Below are positions 30,352 through 42,142 of a stretch of DNA of 64,000 bases, in pieces. Every line of letters starts with the position of its first letter. Positions within the stretch are counted from its first letter, which is position 1. This DNA is from Sanderia malayensis (Eukaryota; Cnidaria; Scyphozoa; Semaeostomeae; Pelagiidae). The stretch spans positions 84,630-148,629 of the forward strand of contig RQOL01000715.1 of the NCBI GenBank assembly GCA_013076295.1, written 5' to 3'. The notes beneath the pieces are model-generated. The model was given only the letters and a program-made list of their open reading frames with translations, was not told the DNA's origin and did not search any database. A program made the translations under genes and the position numbers.

Positions 30352-33300
30352 ATGGAATACAGCATTCGAAAATCGATCGAATGCTGTATTCCAATGAAAT
30401 TCAAAGCTTCGCTTGAAAAACCATCACAATATTATGCCGAGGAGAAGGTAGGACTAATCAATTGATTAACAAACATTGGCACAAATTTTAAAGAACATTT
30501 CTCTGCACGTGAACATTTGTACGAAATGAATGACCAAAAACTGGAGCATATTGTTCTCCGTTAACTTGTTGGAAAATACCGACCCACCTTCAACCTTTGC
30601 TGCAAAGAATTTCACGTTTTTCGGTAACTTTAAAGTCTTATAAGAAAAAAAGAGATTGCTTTTTGCTAAAAGATGGAAAAGTTTCTTAAAACTTGCACAG
30701 AAATAACGAAATAGCTTGTATTTATATTGTTAAGAAACGTACTGACCAAACACAAACCAGAACTTTAATATGTAGAAGTATTTATTGTTAGAAAATAATT
30801 TCATAAAAAAATGGAAAACGATATGCGCCATTATTAATTAACTATTGTTGCTAAGACCAATCACTAGGTCTGGCGCCTATCCCAAAATGCTTAGCAAGCT
30901 AGCGTAACACCCAGATTAACAAAATCAATGTGACTTATTTGCAATCATTTGTAATCATTAAGCCTAAATTATAGTACTTTTTATTTAACTTAACGAATGG
31001 ATCATTATCATGTGATTATGAGTCATTATTATCACCAATATTCATTTTAACTTTTAATTATTAGCTTTACTATCTGGAACGAACTAATGGCAATAAGATT
31101 TGGAGAATATTTAACAGCTTATTGCTTAATATAGGTAACATATAACTCTATATAACACGTCACTCAGCTTAACAAGTAAACGTGCTTATTGCAGAAGCTA
31201 GTTCTACACTTGCATCAGTTGAACAGAAATAAATATATACATAAGCATTGTTTCTCTAGATTGCCTCTATAGTAGATTGGCTGATCTGACAGACGTCAGA
31301 GATGATCAGCAGGGCAACATGAAGAAAATGCAAATGCCTACTTATCGAAAGTTTGCATTCAATAAGGTACATTATATTTCATATTTTCATGGCTCCAGTT
31401 GACTTTTATAGTTCCTTTTAATTCTCTTTGCATTCAGTTTAAGTGCTTGATATAACTCTTACTCTAAAACAGATCAAAGATCATGTCAATGAGATCTTAG
31501 AGCACCATGCAGACCTTTATTCAAAGGTAAGATGATGAATTCAAGTTAATTCCAGTGCACAAAAAAAATAATCTATAATTACAAATCTGTCATCTGGTTT
31601 AGACATTTAACAACCTGTAGATCTTATGTACAACTATTTCCCATTTATAGATTGCAAGCTACCATATGAGTGTCCGGAACAAGATTCTGGACCTGGCAGC
31701 ATATGTCAAAAGGATCATGAAAACTTGGGACAGGTTCTTTTATGCAATAACATTGATGGTAGGCATTTCTTCACTATTTTTAATGCATGTTAACAAGAAG
31801 GCAAATGATGTCAAAGTTTCTAGGAGTATGTTCAGTATCAAAGCAATACAAATTATCTATTTTAGTCACAAGATGATGTCGAAAGACTGGCAGAAGACAT
31901 CAAAATATTCCATAGAAACTCGTATTTTAATACGAGAACATGCTCTAAAAAACTACTGGAGATAAGAGATGATCTCACCGAGGTAATTGCTTCTTGCAAA
32001 ACAGGAACATACAAGGAAGCACAAGCATGCTACGACAGAACATCTCACCTATTCAGAATGGAAAGCATAAAATTTGAGGAAGAATACTTAAATGATTTAG
32101 AAGACAGCCTTGCATGTCTGCAGAAAACAACAACAAGCGAAAAGAAAAGAAATCAAAGAAACCAGAAAAGAAGAAGTGTTCGCCAACAAAGCTATCTTCC
32201 ATGGCAGAAAACAAAGAAGATACATGTTCTTCGTCTGGCAATGCTAATGTGCATTCAGCACAGGTGAGAAAAATAACTCTTGCTGAATACTGGTCGAGAA
32301 AAAGAAGCAATTCTCAATGCCAGTCATCAAAACAAATGGCAAGTATTGAGAATGCAAAAGTCGAAGAAGCTAAGCAATTAGTTGAACCTGAAGCTGAGAT
32401 GCCAGAAGATTATCAAAGGTTGACAATGAATCACAAGGCACCACAGTCGATGAAAAGATCAATTTCTTTGTTGTACAAAGAATATAGGCAAGGCAGCTTG
32501 AAGAAAAGGGTTGCTTATCAACAGCATCGAGCAGAAGCAAAAAGAATTAAGTTATCGCCCGATCAAGAAGAAGAAATGCAAAGGAAAAGAGTAGCAGAAG
32601 AGTTCAATACCAACACAAAAAAGATCATGGAAATCTATTTGTCAAAAAAGAAAAATGAAGCAAGAAGGAAAATCCCAGTTACAGAATACAGAAGGGATAA
32701 GGATCTTGAAATTCAATTTGGAAAACAACGGAAAGCTGAGAATGACAACGCAACACTTACGTTTAGAAAGCCAGCCCCTCCAAAGCCAACTAAATTAGGG
32801 AGCCATCAATTGCAAGGAAATGCTGCTGCAAAGACAAAGGAGACTGCATCATTAATTCCAATTCCAAAAAGACAGGGCTTGGTGCAGGACAATGCTAACG
32901 ATGCAAAAAAGGTTGCAGTAGACACAGGATACTTTGGAACAACCAAAAGAATGTCACAAGATGTGACATTTGGCACTGGCTTTATCCGTTGCTATGTCAG
33001 TAAATTAAGGATGGCTGATCAAGCAAATAATAAGCGATTTAAAACTGCTGCTACATCGACCAAAAGAGCTGTTCCAGCCATTATCTCACAATCAGCCAGG
33101 CCAAAATTCAGCAGTAATACTTGTAGAACAGCAAGGCCTGTGGCTACGAAAGAGCACAATGAAAGAGGGCCAAGCATAAACAAGGAAAGAATGCCAAACA
33201 GTGTCATTCCAGCGACCAGCCAAGCTATGAAAACCGTATCTAAAGTTTCCCTACAGGATTCTAAAAAAAGAAAAAGAAGTGGAAAGGAGGAACAAGCTCA

Positions 33301-33526
33301 AATAAGTTCCACGACAACAAAACAAATTGCAATTGGCATTCCGCCATTGGCCAAAAGAGTCAAGTTATGCGAAGCTCATCAAAGCAACAGTGACGTGAAG
33401 AGACACGACTCCAACTGCAATGAATGCAAATCGATCAGAAAGAAGAAGCTCAAGAACCTGGTCATTCAAAAGAAAGCCAAAGATGAAGCAAACAAAAAAA
33501 TGCCTTTTTCTAAATTAAATCTATGA
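30352..33526 (+). pseudogene. Family 1 Lys-rich protein gene, copy 1 (N-terminal frameshift)
   Basis: Exons: 30352-30447 (MEYSIRKSI start), a damaged second exon near 30488-30640, 31260-31366 (ends YRKFAFNK), 31473-31526 (54 nt), 31651-31758 (108 nt, KTWDRFFYAI) and 31866-33526. The last exon opens SQDDVERLAEDIKIFHRN, then EIRDDLTEVIASCKTGTY. Near 32128 one A is missing relative to the other copies (CAGAAAAC versus CAGAAAAAC), shifting the frame; the long downstream frame (32114-33526) then continues uninterrupted to KKMPFSKLNL. The protein is rich in Lys/Arg/Gln with AEYWSRKR, DVTFGTGFIRCYVSKLRMAD and PPLAKRVKLCEAHQ. Exon 1 has an in-frame 15-nt fold-back insertion. Family unknown; the second exon also has a stop here (R* near 30570). 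Confidence 0.65.
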
Positions 33527-33942
33527 TGGAACTCAGGAGACAATGAAATGCAGCTCACAAACTGGTTCGTAAATTTAACTTTAAATTTATTTAATTACAT
33601 ATATAGATAATCATAGATATCCTAGGCAAATATTTTATAAGGCAACTCAATTTATGATGTTATTTAACAGAATAGTAAATCACAATACTGACTTATAATT
33701 GTAATGATTGATTGGCTATGAAATAAGGCAGACATTGAACTGAACTGTGTGTTTATTTCTTATTGCAACTCTTTCATTAACAAATTACATAAAAAGAGAA
33801 TAGCACTGCTTCAAAAGCAAGCAGCATTTGCTCCTGATGACACACCGAAAATAGAAAAGATTGGAGAACAGAGAGATATTACAGCTGGAACATAAGGAAG
33901 AAGTTATAGTAAATGGAATCAAAGTCAACCACTCAGACTCAC
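33527..33942. other. Intronic/3' sequence shared by the three copies
   Basis: 3' flank of the family 1 gene and part of the large Nudix intron. No additional gene is visible. Confidence 0.35.
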
Positions 33943-35499
33943 CAGCTTCGATGCCAGTTTCTTCCTTAATTTCTCTTATCACAGTATCACCTAAAGCAAA
34001 GATAACTACAATAATACCAAAACAGCTCTTTTTAGCCCTGGGAGGGAGGCTCAATAGAGAGGGGGGCTTGACTTAAAATCTCAACCCAAAAGAAAAGCTT
34101 ATTAGAGAAGGGAACATAACAAAAAGAGGAGCTTTTATGGCAACATATATAAAAATATTAGAAATATACACGTCATATGCAAAATCTTGGAAGAAATTGT
34201 TATCAGATATTTATATTTTACATGATATAAGTCTACATCTACATCAACCAATTACTGTCATCCTCCTAAATAAAGATTCTGACAGGGGTGAAAGCCAGAA
34301 TGGAGAGTAAGTGCTGGAAAAAATTTGGAGAGTATGATTGCCACTTTGAAAGTGGTGAGAGGTTTTGTGTGCAATCTTACAGAAGACAATTATAAAGAAA
34401 GATTCATGCTTACGGATATCTTCATGTGGTTCAGCAAGGCCACCTGGAAACTTCCATTTCTTCATCTGACATAACAAAAGTGTAATTAAATTTGTCTGCA
34501 ATATATGTAGGTTTAAGCTATGGCAGTTCAAGAAATAAATGTCATTTCAGATATGAAACCAAATTATGTCAAAGAAAACTGGGATATGTTTAATAATATT
34601 ACAGTAGAATACCTACTTTTCCTTTGCCTTGAACAACAAGTGCTTCCTGTGTTTCTTCATTGAGTACCATGCCTTGAGCAAAAATGATTCAAAATTCAAC
34701 CATTGGTTCAAAATAATTCACATATCTCAAGACTTCATTTACAAACCTTGTCTATAAGTCTACTACCTTGCAAAAAGCAAAGCTAGTATAGATACAATTG
34801 CAACATTGCTATAAGATGATACTTGTCAGCACCTGTAAGTACTTGTCAAATGACTTCGAATACCTACCTCATACACCAACAGTGTGAAAAGCATTTTTTG
34901 GAATTTTATTTTCTTCATCTTCTGGCAGCCATTTCGTCACCGTTATGTAATAATTTATTGCATGATGGCAGCTGAAGCCTGACGAACTCTATTGCCCAAA
35001 GGTATTTTAATGGTATTTTCACAAATATTCCTCTCATTCCATCTGCCTTCCAGATAAATTGAGGTATTCTAGGAAGATGAAACAAAAATAAGCTGGAACA
35101 AAAATAAGACTTAACAAAGCAACAAATAAATACAGGAATGAACGAATAATGTATAAATAGAATAGGAAATGAATCAGAGGAAAGGAAGAAATGAAAAAAG
35201 TTGCAAAAAAGAAATTATTTCACCTGATAAACTTCCAGCAAATTCGTCTTTATCTTCATTTTCTGCAACAACTCCAAGATCTAATATTAAACTTACTTAT
35301 GCTACACTGGTCTCGAAAAGGCAACAAAATGTTCCGTTTGTAGGTGTGAAGGTCCTTTTCTTCTCACACATACAACAACACTTTTTCATGGTTAAGGTAG
35401 ATACCTCTGATATTCAAAATTGTAGTTGTAGCCATACAAGGACGAAATACGGCAGCAATATCGCTGCAGCGGCCGTCTTGTTGACATATCCTGATATTC

Positions 35500-36850
35500 G
35501 ATGCAATTGTCAACTTCCTTGCCAATGCAATATTCATCGTAATAATCATGTTCATTGGCATCCACATACTGAAAGTAATTGTCATCTTCAATGTCAACCT
35601 CATATTCATCGTGATTTTCATCCTCATTGTTATCAAAATACTCGACGCAGTTTTTATCATCTTGCTCAATGCCATATTCATCGTGATATTAGTTTTCTTC
35701 ATTATCAGCTTCATTTTCGACGCAATTGTCACTTTCATTCTCAATGGCATGTTCATCGTAACACATGCATCCTCATTGCTGGCCACGTATTCAACGCAGT
35801 TGTCATCTTCATTGTTAATCTCATATTCATCGCAACGTTCACTTTCATTTTCATTCACCTACTCAACGAAGTTGTCATCTTCTTCCTCAACGTGGTATTC
35901 ATCGTAGTATTTTTTCTTCAATGTCAGCCTCATTTGCCACGCATTTGTCACTTTCATTCTCAATCTCGTATTCATCGTAATATTCATCTTCATTGTCATC
36001 CACAAACACGACGTAATTGTCATCTTCAATGTCAATCTCATATTCATCCTGATATTCATCTTCGTTGTCGTCCACATACTCGACGCACTTGTTAGTTTCA
36101 TTGTTAATGTCAATCTCATCGTAATAATCATCTTCATTGTCATCCACATACTCGACGCAGGTGTCATTTTCATTGTCAATTTAAATCTCGTCGTAATGCT
36201 CTTCTTCAAAGTCAGCCTCAGATTCGATGCAATTGTCAACTTCATTGTAAATCTCATATTTATCATAATAATCACCTTCATTGTCAACCTCATACTTTAC
36301 GCAGTCGTCATCTTCTTCCTGAATGCCATATTCATCGAGCCTCAATTTAGACGCAATTGTCACTTTCTTTCTTCATGACATATTCATCGTAATATTCAGC
36401 TTCATTGTCGTCCACATACTCAACGCAGTTGTTAGCTTCATTGTTAATATCAATCTCATCGTGATATTCATCTTCATGGTCCTGCACAAACACTACGTTA
36501 TTGTCATCTTCAATGTCAATCTCATACTCCTCGTAATATTCATCTTCATTGTCGTCCACAGATTCGACGCAGTTATTAGCTTCATTGTTAACGTCAATCT
36601 CATTGTTCATCTTCATTGTCATCCAGAAACTCGACCCAGTTGTCACTTTCATTCTCAATGACATATTCATCGTAATATTCAGCTTCATTATCTTCCTCAA
36701 TGTCATATTCATCGCATCATTTTTCTCTTCAATGTCAGCCTCAATTTAAACGCAATTGTTACTTTCATTCTTGATGACATATTCATTGTAATATTCATCT
36801 TCATTGTTAGCAACATCTCGGCGCAGTTGTTATCTTCATTCTCGTTTTCA
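35500..36850 (-). repeat. Acidic minisatellite, about 72-bp unit, copy 1
   Basis: On the minus strand units read CVEYVDDNEDEYYDEYEI, then D(I)EDDN, a 24-codon (72-bp) pattern with variants (ENESDKCV, EADIEEK). Acidic frames are open for 50-120 codons but are repeatedly broken by TAA in place of GAA and by frame shifts, so no single ORF spans the array. The antisense strand gives His/Cys-rich or Ile/Phe-rich readings that I regard as shadows. Confidence 0.85.
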
Positions 36851-36988
36851 TCTTCATCTTCATTTTTTCTTCGTTATATTGGTTAACTTCACGATCTTGA
36901 AACTACTCTCCAAGCAATCTCATATACTCCTCCAATTCTTGCATGCTTATTCTTTCGCTTGTTGGGTCTTGATGCATCTTTTATTCTG

Positions 36989-37174
36989 TCACCCATCTTT
37001 TCGTAATCCATCCCACCCACTTCTCATCATCGTTTTATAATTCGGAAATGAGTTTACTTTCCTCTTTCGATTGTCATCCCCAAAGTCTCCTCTAATTGAA
37101 CCATTGTTTAAACATTTGCGTTGGAACCTCTGATGAATGTCCATTGTCATTTGGTTCTCATCAAAGTTGAACAT
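36989..37174 (-). CDS. Conserved 61-aa exon or ORF, copy 1
   Basis: Begins MFNFDENQMTMDIHQRFQRK directly after a tctgttag acceptor-like sequence, contains DDNRKRKVNSFPNYK and ends GLRKDG. The predicted protein is identical in the three copies (also 42143-42328 and 62635-62820), while nearby noncoding sequence has changed a little. It precedes the acidic minisatellite in the same orientation as the Nudix gene and could be one of its upstream exons. Family unknown. Confidence 0.35.
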   Translation of the reverse strand: MFNFDENQMTMDIHQRFQRKCLNNGSIRGDFGDDNRKRKVNSFPNYKTMMRSGWDGLRKDG

Positions 37175-37956
37175 CTAACAGATACAATCATGAATAATAA
37201 TTTTTTGTGTTTACTTTTGAATGATTCTAATTGCTTTTACTTAAATTGTAAGTGATGTTATTTGCAAAAATTATATGTGGCCTCGTAATCACTTGAAATG
37301 TGGAATGTGTCGTATACGAGGCTGCTAATGTCATGGCAACATCACCTATCCTTCACTCTCTCCGCCATTTTGTTAATGTTATCATTTTTGGATCAAAGTT
37401 TTGCCTAACCTTACTTGTTTTATGACAACATTTGAAGAAAGTGAAACAAAATCTATTTTTTGAACAAAGTCTTTTTTGAATGAAAATTTGTGACCATAAT
37501 TCGAAATTTAGGACAGTAAAATGAGTTTAAAAAATCTTTTGAATTTTTTGCCGAAGAATCGCTAATTTTTCAAATTTCGAATGACTTGTCTCATGAATGG
37601 AGACGCATAGTTGAGAACTTCCAGTAAAATTTATTTAAAAGTTATTGGAAAAGTCTGTAGTGCTCTTGTATTGTATATTTCCAGAAAGAGATATCTAATG
37701 AAGACTGGGTGCAGGCCAGGTGAAAATTCGTCAGCCAGCGATAAACGTGTCGTCTGTTCTGTACCTCTGTCACCCGTGTAGCGTATTCGGGTTCGGTAGA
37801 ACAGAGACGAAGAGATAAGGACAACAACCTTGCTTGTATCTCAAAATCACCAATCTGAATCTCAGCTTACAATTACAACATACATATGTGTTAGAGTCAC
37901 ATGCCTCTGACTCATTGTCAGATGCACATGACTCTCAAGTTTTAGACAATTTCACA

Positions 37957-37997
37957 ATAATAGTAATAATAATAATAATAATAATACTAATAATAGA
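37957..37997. repeat. ATA-type trinucleotide microsatellite
   Basis: About 13 units of (AAT/ATA), lightly interrupted (ataatagtaataataataat). Located just right of the copy 1 boundary. Confidence 0.9.
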
Positions 37998-38174
37998 TCG
38001 ATTCGTTACACATGATTTAAACAACATATCAAACGACCCCAGTTAATCGAAAATGCTATCCCAAGCCAGATAAAGCGATCCGTTTTAAATTATATCGAAC
38101 CTTTAAATGGAAGCATAACACGTACAAGTCTCAGTCTCACAAAGCAGACGGAAAACTTAACTTACAACTGAAAA

Positions 38175-38358
38175 TGAGGCCATCCATAGCGGTACTGCAA
38201 TACCAGGACAACCAGTGTCTTGGGTGAAGCAAGCTTCAAGCCCACAGACCAATTCCAAAAATCAGTTTAATATTTGAGCACCCTTGGGTGCATATCAGAT
38301 ATTAAGCTGATAAGAACAGATACTACACTTGATCTTAGCCAAAAGGCCGAGAAGCGAT
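38175..38358 (-). ncRNA. U2 snRNA: U2 spliceosomal snRNA
   Basis: The minus strand starts ATCGCTTCTCGGCCTTTTGG, the invariant U2 5' end, and continues with the branch-point recognition region (GTGTAGTATCTGTTC), stem-loop II sequence (ATCAGCTTAATATCTGATA), a GCACCC/GGGTGC stem-loop, the Sm-type site GATTTTTGGA, and a 3' hairpin containing GGTATTGCAGTACC. U2 pairs with the intron branch point and binds SF3 and Sm proteins in the U2 snRNP. The 3' end is placed by length analogy (about 184-188 nt). It is the only copy in the window, in the spacer between inverted copies 1 and 2. All key pairing elements look intact. Confidence 0.96.
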
Positions 38359-38404
38359 AACAAACAAAGGTTTCTTATCGACCGGCCAAATCAAGATTAT
38401 CTTG

Positions 38405-38446
38405 TCGCACGTGGGGCTACTGTTTTGACTTAAAAGGCGCATGCGC
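38405..38446 (-). promoter_or_regulatory. Candidate upstream element of the U2 gene
   Basis: The 45-90 bp upstream of the U2 start contain cacgtg (E-box) and the palindrome gcgcatgcgc (NRF-1-type). I cannot identify a metazoan PSE with confidence because its sequence varies between phyla. Confidence 0.25.
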
Positions 38447-38458
38447 AAAGAGGCGTCT

Positions 38459-39136
38459 TTTTTATGAGAAACAGGACACTGACGGCATTAGACCATGAAA
38501 TGTCAAAAGTAAAAGATATCAAGTCAAGACACAAATCTAGACGTACATGCAAGCAATGATAGTGCAGCAAATGGATGCAAGTTACACGCAAAGCAGGTTT
38601 TTATGTGAAATGGAAAAAAAAGACGTCATCTGTGTTTATTTTGGTTCACGCATCAGCTATTACAGCCTCGTTTCTAAAAAGCAATTCAATTAAATTCATA
38701 TTTAACTTCAAGGTTTCAATCAGAACGTAAAGCAAGCTCAAAACGATGTAATAAAATTAAGCTTTGGATGTTTAGAGGATGGACAAACGATCAAAAGTTT
38801 TATTATTTACAATCTTCATTATACTAACTCTAGATTTCCATTGATTTTCTTGCAGGCTTCCATCAACGATCCTTACATCTGAACACGTGAACTGCATTTC
38901 AGAACCACGTGCTACTCTTGGCAAGTTTTTCAAAATCCAATGCCCAGCAGATGCCGTTTGGGTTCTTTTGTACCAATGCCATCAGATGGTTCAAGCATGT
39001 TTTTGAAATCAGCGGCAAGCAGAGACTAGTTTCTTTCCGTCGTCAACCATTTATGCATGGGGAAAGATTCAAGTTCTCTACGATCAAACATTGAGGAGTC
39101 CATCGTCTGCTACGAAACAACAGCTAAGGTTATTTA
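38459..39136. other. Interval without a recognised gene
   Basis: Upstream flank of the U2 gene. A 61-codon open frame (38909-39094) preceded by a cttgcag acceptor-like sequence is not recognisable. Confidence 0.35.
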
Positions 39137-39250
39137 CAGTGAACACCCGCATACAAAAACCAATGTCTTAAGAACCTTTCAGGGTGATACTTTTGCTTAG
39201 AACAACAGAGAAAACAAAACAGCCTATTAAATTTCTACAACTACCTGGTC
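39137..39250. repeat. Diverged left half of the CAGTAAAACCCGCATA MITE
   Basis: cagtgaacacccgcatacaa and caatgtcttaagaacctttcagggtga match the left end and interior of the 147-bp element at 3495-3641. The right TIR is missing. Confidence 0.65.
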
Positions 39251-39859
39251 ACAAAAACGTAGAGAATTATTTGAACACTGATGAATTGGATTCAAGAATT
39301 GCAAAGAAGATTTTTGCATTAAGCACCAAAGCAGTTGTAAAGGCGGTGTAAAAAAAGCGCCATGCTACATAAAGGTATCATTTGCATTGCAAATAAAATG
39401 AAAACTGTATGTCTGTTGTTTAGAGCTATACCCGTCGAGATAGCATTAATAGTGTTGATTTCTTAATTGTCTTTGTGTGACAGTTAATTTTAAATTATAC
39501 TATTTCCGTTTTTGCATCTGTAGGCCATTCTCATTATCATAGAAAGAGTATATATCTAACTTGCGTTGTAACCATATTGATGCAATAAAATAATTTGAGA
39601 ATAAAACCAGTTACTCTATTGATTACTAAATAAAATATTGCATCATAGAAATAGCCCTATTCTATGCATTTTGATTGTTACGCTTAATTTTTATCGTAAA
39701 CTTACATTTGGAATCTAAAAGAATTAAAAAGCAACAATGAATTTCTGGGATATTCATTATTTAATTTACAAGCAGATATTACCATTACATCATTGTTGTT
39801 ATTTAGCTGCTGTTGCTCATCAATCACTGCTCATGAACCATTCAATCGTGCAACTGTCT

Positions 39860-40140
39860 ACCTCCCACCCAAGTTAATCTTACGTCACAATCGTAAACAC
39901 AAAGAGCAACATTGTTTATGAAAAGCGTTGTAAGGCTGAATATTTCGTGGACTTCAGCTTATTGCAAGCATTAACAACTTGCGATAGCTGGTTTCCATTT
40001 TGTGAGAACATTTATCTTCAATTGCTGGATATTCAACAAGCCGAATCAGCTCAAACGGAGATCTTCAAGGATTTTTATATCGATGGAGAGCAACCAGGTA
40101 TGTCTTCGAATAATAAATTTCAATTTTGAACCTGAAAGTC
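39860..40140 (+). repeat. Upstream copy of a duplicated exon-plus-promoter segment
   Basis: About 280 bp related to 41125-41415: a TTACGTCACAATCGTAA block, CAACATTGTTTATGAAAAG, then an open frame DFSLLQALTTCDSWFPF ending at CAACCAG|gtatgtc. The copies differ at many positions but keep the reading frame and donor site. Confidence 0.75.
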
Positions 40141-40960
40141 CTGTATAAACTTCGACAAGTTTGCCGTTTTCTTTCCCGTTTGATGAAAAAGATTCAATTT
40201 TTGAACATATACAACAGAAAAATACTAAGAAAGAGCTGCATGCTTATTGCAAGTTATTGTCACTAGAAATTTGAAAATTAGTTCGTCACGAGGAAGCTCA
40301 AAAAAGACATTAAATTTTGTATAATGCTTTATTCGTGAATATTGAAGCATACCTACAATGTTTTCTTCAAGGCAAGTCAAAAAGTTAAAATGCTTACCAA
40401 TCCTCCGGCATCTCTCATAGAATTAGTTCAATCAAAACATTTCATTTGAAGATTATCTAATTGAAAAAATGGCCGAAATTAGCCCATCTCCCAAGGGGGA
40501 GGGAGGAGAAAGGAGGTAATGGTTGGCGAAGTTAACATGACATTAGCAGCCTTTATCTGACAACACTCATAGCAGTGCAATGATATAAAGCGCCGAAAAA
40601 TGTTGAGATAAAATTTGTAAAAATATTCAATGTATTATTGTCTTTTTAAAATGTTTTTCTGTTACCTGGCATTCCAGTTCATGGCAGTGGTTAACACGTG
40701 TTGATTTGCGTATACTTTGCAGCACGGAGGTTTCTTATTGAAAAACAGAAAAGTAATAAAAGACAAGTGGATAACTTTTGCTACATATTACTGCTTATTG
40801 ATTTTTTCAATTTGGAAAGGCTTTCTTATCAGCATCAAATTAAAAAATCTTTGTTGCACGAGGCTGGAGTGCCTTCATTAGATCCCAACAAGGGGTCTGA
40901 AATATTAGTTGAAATATTTTGGGGGGATACCTCCACTTAACTGCTCAGTTGAGATTGCCA
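40141..40960. other. Interval without a recognised gene
   Basis: An 80-codon open frame at 40698-40940 begins after a tgcag-like acceptor (AARRFLIEKQKSNK) and could be an exon of the gene started by the segment at 39.9 kb, but its family is unknown. Confidence 0.3.
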
Positions 40961-41151
40961 TTTCTGCCAAAAATGAATGAGAATTGATAATGAACAACGG
41001 CCAAGATGTAGCTCTTTAATTATTCAAAAGTCAGAAATCAAGCTCAAGGAAACAAGATTTTTCTTAAAAACAACAACTTTAGAGCATTCAAATTTATTCT
41101 TTTTCCTCTGTGACCCTAACTGAGCACCCTGTTACCACCTAATTAAGATTA

Positions 41152-41194
41152 CGTCACAATCGTAATAACAAAGCGCAACATTGTTTATAAAAGA
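41152..41194 (+). promoter_or_regulatory. CRE-like site and TATA-like box before the 41.2-kb exon
   Basis: TTACGTCACAATCGTAA is followed about 20 bp later by TATAAAAG (about 41187-41194), roughly 25 bp upstream of the open frame. The CRE block is conserved at 39.9 kb and in the mirrored copy near 63.8 kb. This suggests a conventional pol II core promoter. Confidence 0.45.
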
Positions 41195-41212
41195 CGTCAG
41201 GCTGAATATTTC

Positions 41213-41361
41213 GTGGACTTTAGTTCATTCGAAGAATTGTCAACTTGCGATAGCTTGCTTCCATTTCGCGAGAAAATTTACGTTCAATTGCTACAATTTC
41301 AACAAAGCCAATCAGCTCAAACGGAATTTTTGAAAGATTTCATGTCGATAGAGAGCAACCA
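41213..41361 (+). CDS. First-exon candidate, unknown protein (IR2 left copy)
   Basis: Open frame DFSSFEELSTCDSLLPFREK, then VQLLQFQQSQSAQTEFLKDF, ending at AGCAACCAG|gtatgtc, a good donor. There is no in-frame ATG upstream within the transcript-like region (the frame opens at GTG), so initiation is unclear. Related to the segment at 39.9 kb and identical to 63545-63748 on the other strand. Gln/Leu-rich, perhaps coiled coil; family unknown. Confidence 0.35.
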
Positions 41362-42142
41362 GGTATGTCTTCGAATAATAAATTTCAATTTTGAGCCTGA
41401 AAATCAGCTAATCTAATATAGTCGCTGCTGACACAATTTCAACAAACCATTTTTATCCCTCCGCAATGAGAAGTGTCTATATCTGAATAATCTTTAAGTG
41501 ACATGTTTTGAAGGTTAGCAAAGACTAATAAGTATATTTATAAATCAGTGTGGGCAATACTAAATTCCGTTTATTTTTATATACTTGAATTTTCACCTGG
41601 CCTGCACCCAGTCTTCATTAGATATCTCTTTCTGGAAATATACAATACAAGAGCACTACAGACTTTTCCAATAACATTTTAAATAAATTTTACTGGAAGT
41701 TCTCAACTATGCGTCTCCATTCATGAGACAAGTCATTCGAAATTTGAAAAATTAGCGATTCTTCGGCAAAAAATTCAAAAGATTTTTTAAACTCATTTTA
41801 CTGTCCTAAATTTCGAATTATGGTCACAAATTTTCATTCAAAAAAGACTTTGTTCAAAAAATAGATTTTGTTTCACTTTCTTCAAATGTTGTCATAAAAC
41901 AAGTAAGGTTAGGCAAAACTTTGATCCAAAAATGATAACATTAACAAAATGGCGGAGAGAGTGAAGGATAGGTGATGTTGCCATGACATTAGCAGCCTCG
42001 TATACGACACATTCCACATTTCAAGTGATTACGAGGCCACATATAATTTTTGCAAATAACATCACTTACAATTTAAGTAAAAGCAGTTAGAATCATTCAA
42101 AAGTAAACACAAAAAATTGTTATTCATGATTGTATCTGTTAG

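Larger units (their letters stand above)
29817..34672 (-). pseudogene. NUDT6-like Nudix gene, copy 1 (3'-truncated)
   Basis: Minus-strand exons equivalent to those of the 44.7-49.7 kb gene: 34672-34617, 34465-34414 (WKFPGGLAEPHEDI), 33990-33943 (DTVIREIKEETGIEA) and 29923-29817. Joined by phase, the second and third form a complete Nudix box, G-x5-E-x7-REIKEETGI. The last exon matches for about 30 residues (LLTFRQQHGVAFNMSDLYFI), then diverges and stops (TGA 29819-29817), so roughly 85 C-terminal residues are missing. The 34.0-29.9 kb intron contains the antisense family 1 gene. Upstream N-terminal exons near 35.0 kb carry the same frame damage as copy 2. Confidence 0.72.
29830..37730 (-). 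repeat. Oldest inverted copy of the triplicated unit
   Basis: Reverse-complement match to about 41593-49400. Coordinates sum to about 79333 in the right part, drifting by about 25 at the left end. The boundary on the right is sharp at ggtgaaaattc near 37727, where the other copies continue with aagtatataaaaa. Substitutions, a 28-nt deletion in the minisatellite (near 36340) and the different last Nudix exon show it is clearly more diverged than copies 2 and 3 are from each other. Confidence 0.9.

Noticed and set aside
35169..36095. 308-codon ORF rich in His/Cys/Arg (HCHPHTRRNCHLQC-like)
   Set aside because: It is the antisense reading of the acidic minisatellite; composition follows from the repeat. 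The same applies to the 235- and 244-codon versions in the other copies and to Ile/Phe-rich frames.
35859..36293. Met/Thr/Lys-rich frames (MKMTITMNM-like) on the minisatellite sense strand
   Set aside because: Third-frame reading of the same 72-bp repeat, with no consistent start or splice context.
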